NCBI GenBank assembly: GCA_035289905.1
Contig: DATDVT010000029.1
Span: 1-7,964, forward strand
Reading direction: 5' to 3'
DNA from: DATDVT01 sp035289905
GTDB taxonomy: Archaea; Nanobdellota; Nanobdellia; SCGC-AAA011-G17; GW2011-AR18
Length of the DNA: 7,964 nt
Part shown: positions 6,146 through 7,964 of the stretch, one piece after another
How the letters are laid out: each line of letters begins with the position of its first letter
Position numbering within the stretch: the first letter of the stretch is position 1
Notes under the pieces: model-generated
What the model was told of the DNA's origin: nothing
What the model saw: the letters and a program-made list of their open reading frames with translations, nothing else
The model's database searches: none
Position numbers and translations under genes: made by a program

Positions 6146-6909
6146 CTTAATTTGTGATGTATCTTCATTGATTCTGGCAATGAATCATACGCATTTATTA
6201 TAAACTTAAATGGGGAGTATAATAATCTTAATCTTATTAAAGATAAAAACATTTCTAAAATTGCTTTATGGATTTTTAATGTAGAGCCGGTTTTATCCTC
6301 CCATTCTGTTGGAAACTCTTTTATTTTATGTTTATTCTTTTTTAATTTAAATAATAAATCTACATCAAAAGCCCACCTTGTTATATCCAATTTATTTATT
6401 ATTTCTTTTATAGCTTTATTTTTAAAAAGTTTTGCTCCGCATTGGGTATCATAAATTTTTAATCCAAATAATAATCTAACTAAGGAATTAAATGCTCTTG
6501 AAGCTATTATTCTTGTTATTTTTTGTTTTGGTCTTACTATTGCACCTTTAATATATCTAGAGGCTATAATGCAGTCATATCTACCTATATTTTTTATTAA
6601 ATCCAAAAAATCTTTTGGTTTTGTTGAATTATCCGCATCAACAAATCCTATTAAATCTCCTTTGGCTATTTTAAATCCTTCTTTTATAGATTCTCCCTTT
6701 CCTACAGATTCTTTTATTATTTTATATTTTATATATTTACACTTTTTAGATAATCCTTTTATTATATTCTCTGTTTTGTCTTTGCATCCGTTTGGTATTA
6801 TTATTAATTCATAATTATATTTTTTGAAATATTTAATATAATCTTCCACTGTTTTTCTTATTCTTTTCTCCTCATTATATGCAGGAATTATTATTGATAG
6901 TTCTGTCAT
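6142..6909 (-). CDS. GT2 glycosyltransferase, dolichyl-phosphate sugar synthase type (ALG5/DPM1-like)
   Basis: A 255-residue GT-A fold enzyme expected to move a hexose from a nucleotide sugar to a polyprenyl (dolichyl) phosphate on the cytoplasmic face of the membrane. It begins S-I-I-I-P-A-Y-N-E-E (5-14), the nucleotide-binding start of family 2. It has G-K-G-E-S-I-K-E-G (70-78), the metal-binding D-A-D (91-93) in F-V-D-A-D-N-S-T, then A-S-R-Y (116-119), D-T-Q-C-G-A-K-L-F (154-162), R-W-A-F-D-V-D-L-L (178-186) and E-W-E-D-K-T-G-S-T (202-210). This order is typical of ALG5-like enzymes. There are no C-terminal membrane helices, unlike some archaeal DPM1 proteins. Both ends overlap neighbours as ATGA (flippase upstream, GT-C enzyme downstream), implying one transcript with coupled translation. 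Sugar specificity (glucose, mannose or other) cannot be decided. Confidence 0.92.
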   Translation of the reverse strand: MTELSIIIPAYNEEKRIRKTVEDYIKYFKKYNYELIIIPNGCKDKTENIIKGLSKKCKYIKYKIIKESVGKGESIKEGFKIAKGDLIGFVDADNSTKPKDFLDLIKNIGRYDCIIASRYIKGAIVRPKQKITRIIASRAFNSLVRLLFGLKIYDTQCGAKLFKNKAIKEIINKLDITRWAFDVDLLFKLKKNKHKIKEFPTEWEDKTGSTLKIHKAILEMFLSLIRLRLLYSPFKFIINAYDSLPESMKIHHKLR

Positions 6910-7964
6910 TTTTTTGAATTGAACATTGTTAATGAAAGTATTATAACAAATAATAATACCATATAAATTATTAAAATATTTATTACTTGCATTAAAGTTG
7001 AGTGGAATAAAGTAATTAGTATTATCTGTAATATATTAAATATTATAAGAATATACAAAAATCTCTTTTTATTTATAGATAGATTGTAAAATGTTATAAT
7101 ATATACTAAAGAAAATAAACCAATAATTATTGCAAAAGGCCCTATATAATTTGTTATTGGTAAAAATTTTGGACCAAATAAAATATTTACAATTAATTTT
7201 GGAAATGAATAAAATATAATTGTCGCTGGAATTATGATTATTAAACTAATCAATAAGGATTTGATTAAAATGGGTTTAGATTCTTTTCTTTTATTATAAA
7301 GTTCAGAAACCTTTGGAAACATAACCTGACTTATGGATATTGTTGCAAAAAATAATATTTTGCCCAACAATGCCGCTGCAGCATAATAACCTGATTCTAC
7401 TGCATTAAAAAAATGTTTTACTAAAATCAAATCAATGCTATACATTAAAGTTAGACTTATTAATGCAATTAATACTGATAGAGAGAATTTGTAAACTTTT
7501 TTTGTATCAAATTCTTTTTTATTTTTCTTAACTATATCTTTTAGTGGATAAAATCCAGCAAAAAATGAAATTATATATGATAAAACTATTGAAATTATCG
7601 CACCATAAACTCCAAATCCCAACAATACTAATAATATCCCCCCAAGTAGTTTTACTGTTCCTTCTATTATTAAATTAAAGCTTAATCCCTTGAATCTTTG
7701 CAAGCCTTGTAATGATCCCCTATTTATTGGGAGTAATATCAAAAAAATTACACAAGGGGATATAATAAGCAAAGGTGTTATTGTAATATGCAAAAACTTT
7801 GATAGTATGGGGGTTATAAATAAAAAAATTATTAATAGAATTACTCCATAAATTGTTAATTTTTTTAATGATCTATTTATTAGGTAACTTATTTTTGAAT
7901 ATTCTCTTTTTGTATTGAAATCTGATACAAACTTTGTTATTCCTGTTTGTAGAGTATTTAATCC
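6906..7964 (-). CDS. polysaccharide flippase (Wzx/PST, MATE-like superfamily), 5' end outside window
   Basis: The frame is open to the right edge, giving 352 residues and the natural C-terminus; perhaps the first 50-100 residues are missing. A TTG at 7793 could be taken as a start, but the sequence before it still encodes flippase-like protein (G-I-T-K-F-V-S-D-F and then a hydrophobic helix), so that start is not real. The P-I-N-R-G-S-L-Q-G-L-Q-R-F-K segment (about 79-92 of the visible part) is a hallmark of PST/Wzx flippases, followed by a helix ending G-F-G-V-Y-G-A. About ten hydrophobic helices are seen, and the C-terminus is short and basic (F-N-S-K-K). Such proteins move undecaprenyl- or dolichyl-linked oligosaccharides across the membrane. 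The stop overlaps the GT2 start as ATGA. Family call is secure; the exported glycan is unknown. Confidence 0.9.
   Translation of the reverse strand, partial: GLNTLQTGITKFVSDFNTKREYSKISYLINRSLKKLTIYGVILLIIFLFITPILSKFLHITITPLLIISPCVIFLILLPINRGSLQGLQRFKGLSFNLIIEGTVKLLGGILLVLLGFGVYGAIISIVLSYIISFFAGFYPLKDIVKKNKKEFDTKKVYKFSLSVLIALISLTLMYSIDLILVKHFFNAVESGYYAAAALLGKILFFATISISQVMFPKVSELYNKRKESKPILIKSLLISLIIIIPATIIFYSFPKLIVNILFGPKFLPITNYIGPFAIIIGLFSLVYIITFYNLSINKKRFLYILIIFNILQIILITLFHSTLMQVINILIIYMVLLFVIILSLTMFNSKK

Noticed and set aside
6569..6814. Plus-strand open frame of 81 codons
   Set aside because: Antisense to the GT2 gene across its D-A-D catalytic region; no independent support.
7791..7793. 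TTG as the start of the flippase
   Set aside because: The frame continues open to the window edge with flippase-like sequence and a membrane helix upstream, so this is an internal Leu codon.
1..7964. Mobile elements, CRISPR arrays, tRNA genes or long repeats
   Set aside because: Reading both strands showed no transposase or integrase motifs, no spaced direct repeats and no cloverleaf-like sequence; the repetitive look comes from AT-rich composition.

Overview
The window is strongly AT-rich and gene-dense. All eight recognisable genes lie on the minus strand, so transcription runs from high to low coordinates. The two clearest promoters look archaeal: an A-rich BRE-like element and a TTTAT-type TATA box end 22-23 bases before an ATG, which would give leaderless or nearly leaderless mRNAs. 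Genes inside the operons instead use ATGA stop/start overlaps or a Shine-Dalgarno-like AAGGA. With short genes, lysine/isoleucine-rich proteins and a dolichol-type glycosyltransferase pair, this fits an AT-rich archaeon, perhaps a DPANN-type lineage. No rRNA, tRNA or other phylogenetic marker is present, so the assignment is an inference.

The right part (7964 down to 4364) is a glycan assembly and export block. It holds a polysaccharide flippase cut by the window edge, an ALG5/DPM1-like GT2 glycosyltransferase and a multi-spanning GT-C (PMT/ArnT-like) glycosyltransferase, linked by 4-base ATGA overlaps. A reasonable model is that the GT2 enzyme makes a polyprenyl-phosphate sugar, the GT-C enzyme transfers it on the outer face of the membrane, and the flippase exports the lipid-linked glycan.

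The middle (4295 down to 3627) is a class I SAM-dependent methyltransferase with its own promoter, probably acting on a sugar or lipid-linked glycan.

The left part (3582 down to 40) is a compact five-gene module: a small two-helix membrane protein, a small protein with the SxtJ C-terminal signature, a NodU/CmcH/SxtI-type O-carbamoyltransferase, a membrane-anchored SGNH esterase/acyltransferase and a tiny DUF5989 protein. This gene set matches the sxtI-J-K-L block of the cyanobacterial saxitoxin cluster (O-carbamoyltransferase, two unknown small proteins, GDSL lipase), but here it sits beside glycan genes. It is best read as a decoration module that carbamoylates and perhaps acylates or deacylates a surface glycan or lipid. 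SxtJ seems to be split into two overlapping genes, and the DUF5989 gene is only about 53 codons long and easily missed. No mobile element, CRISPR array, RNA gene or origin was seen, and no gene-free stretch exceeds 70 bases.
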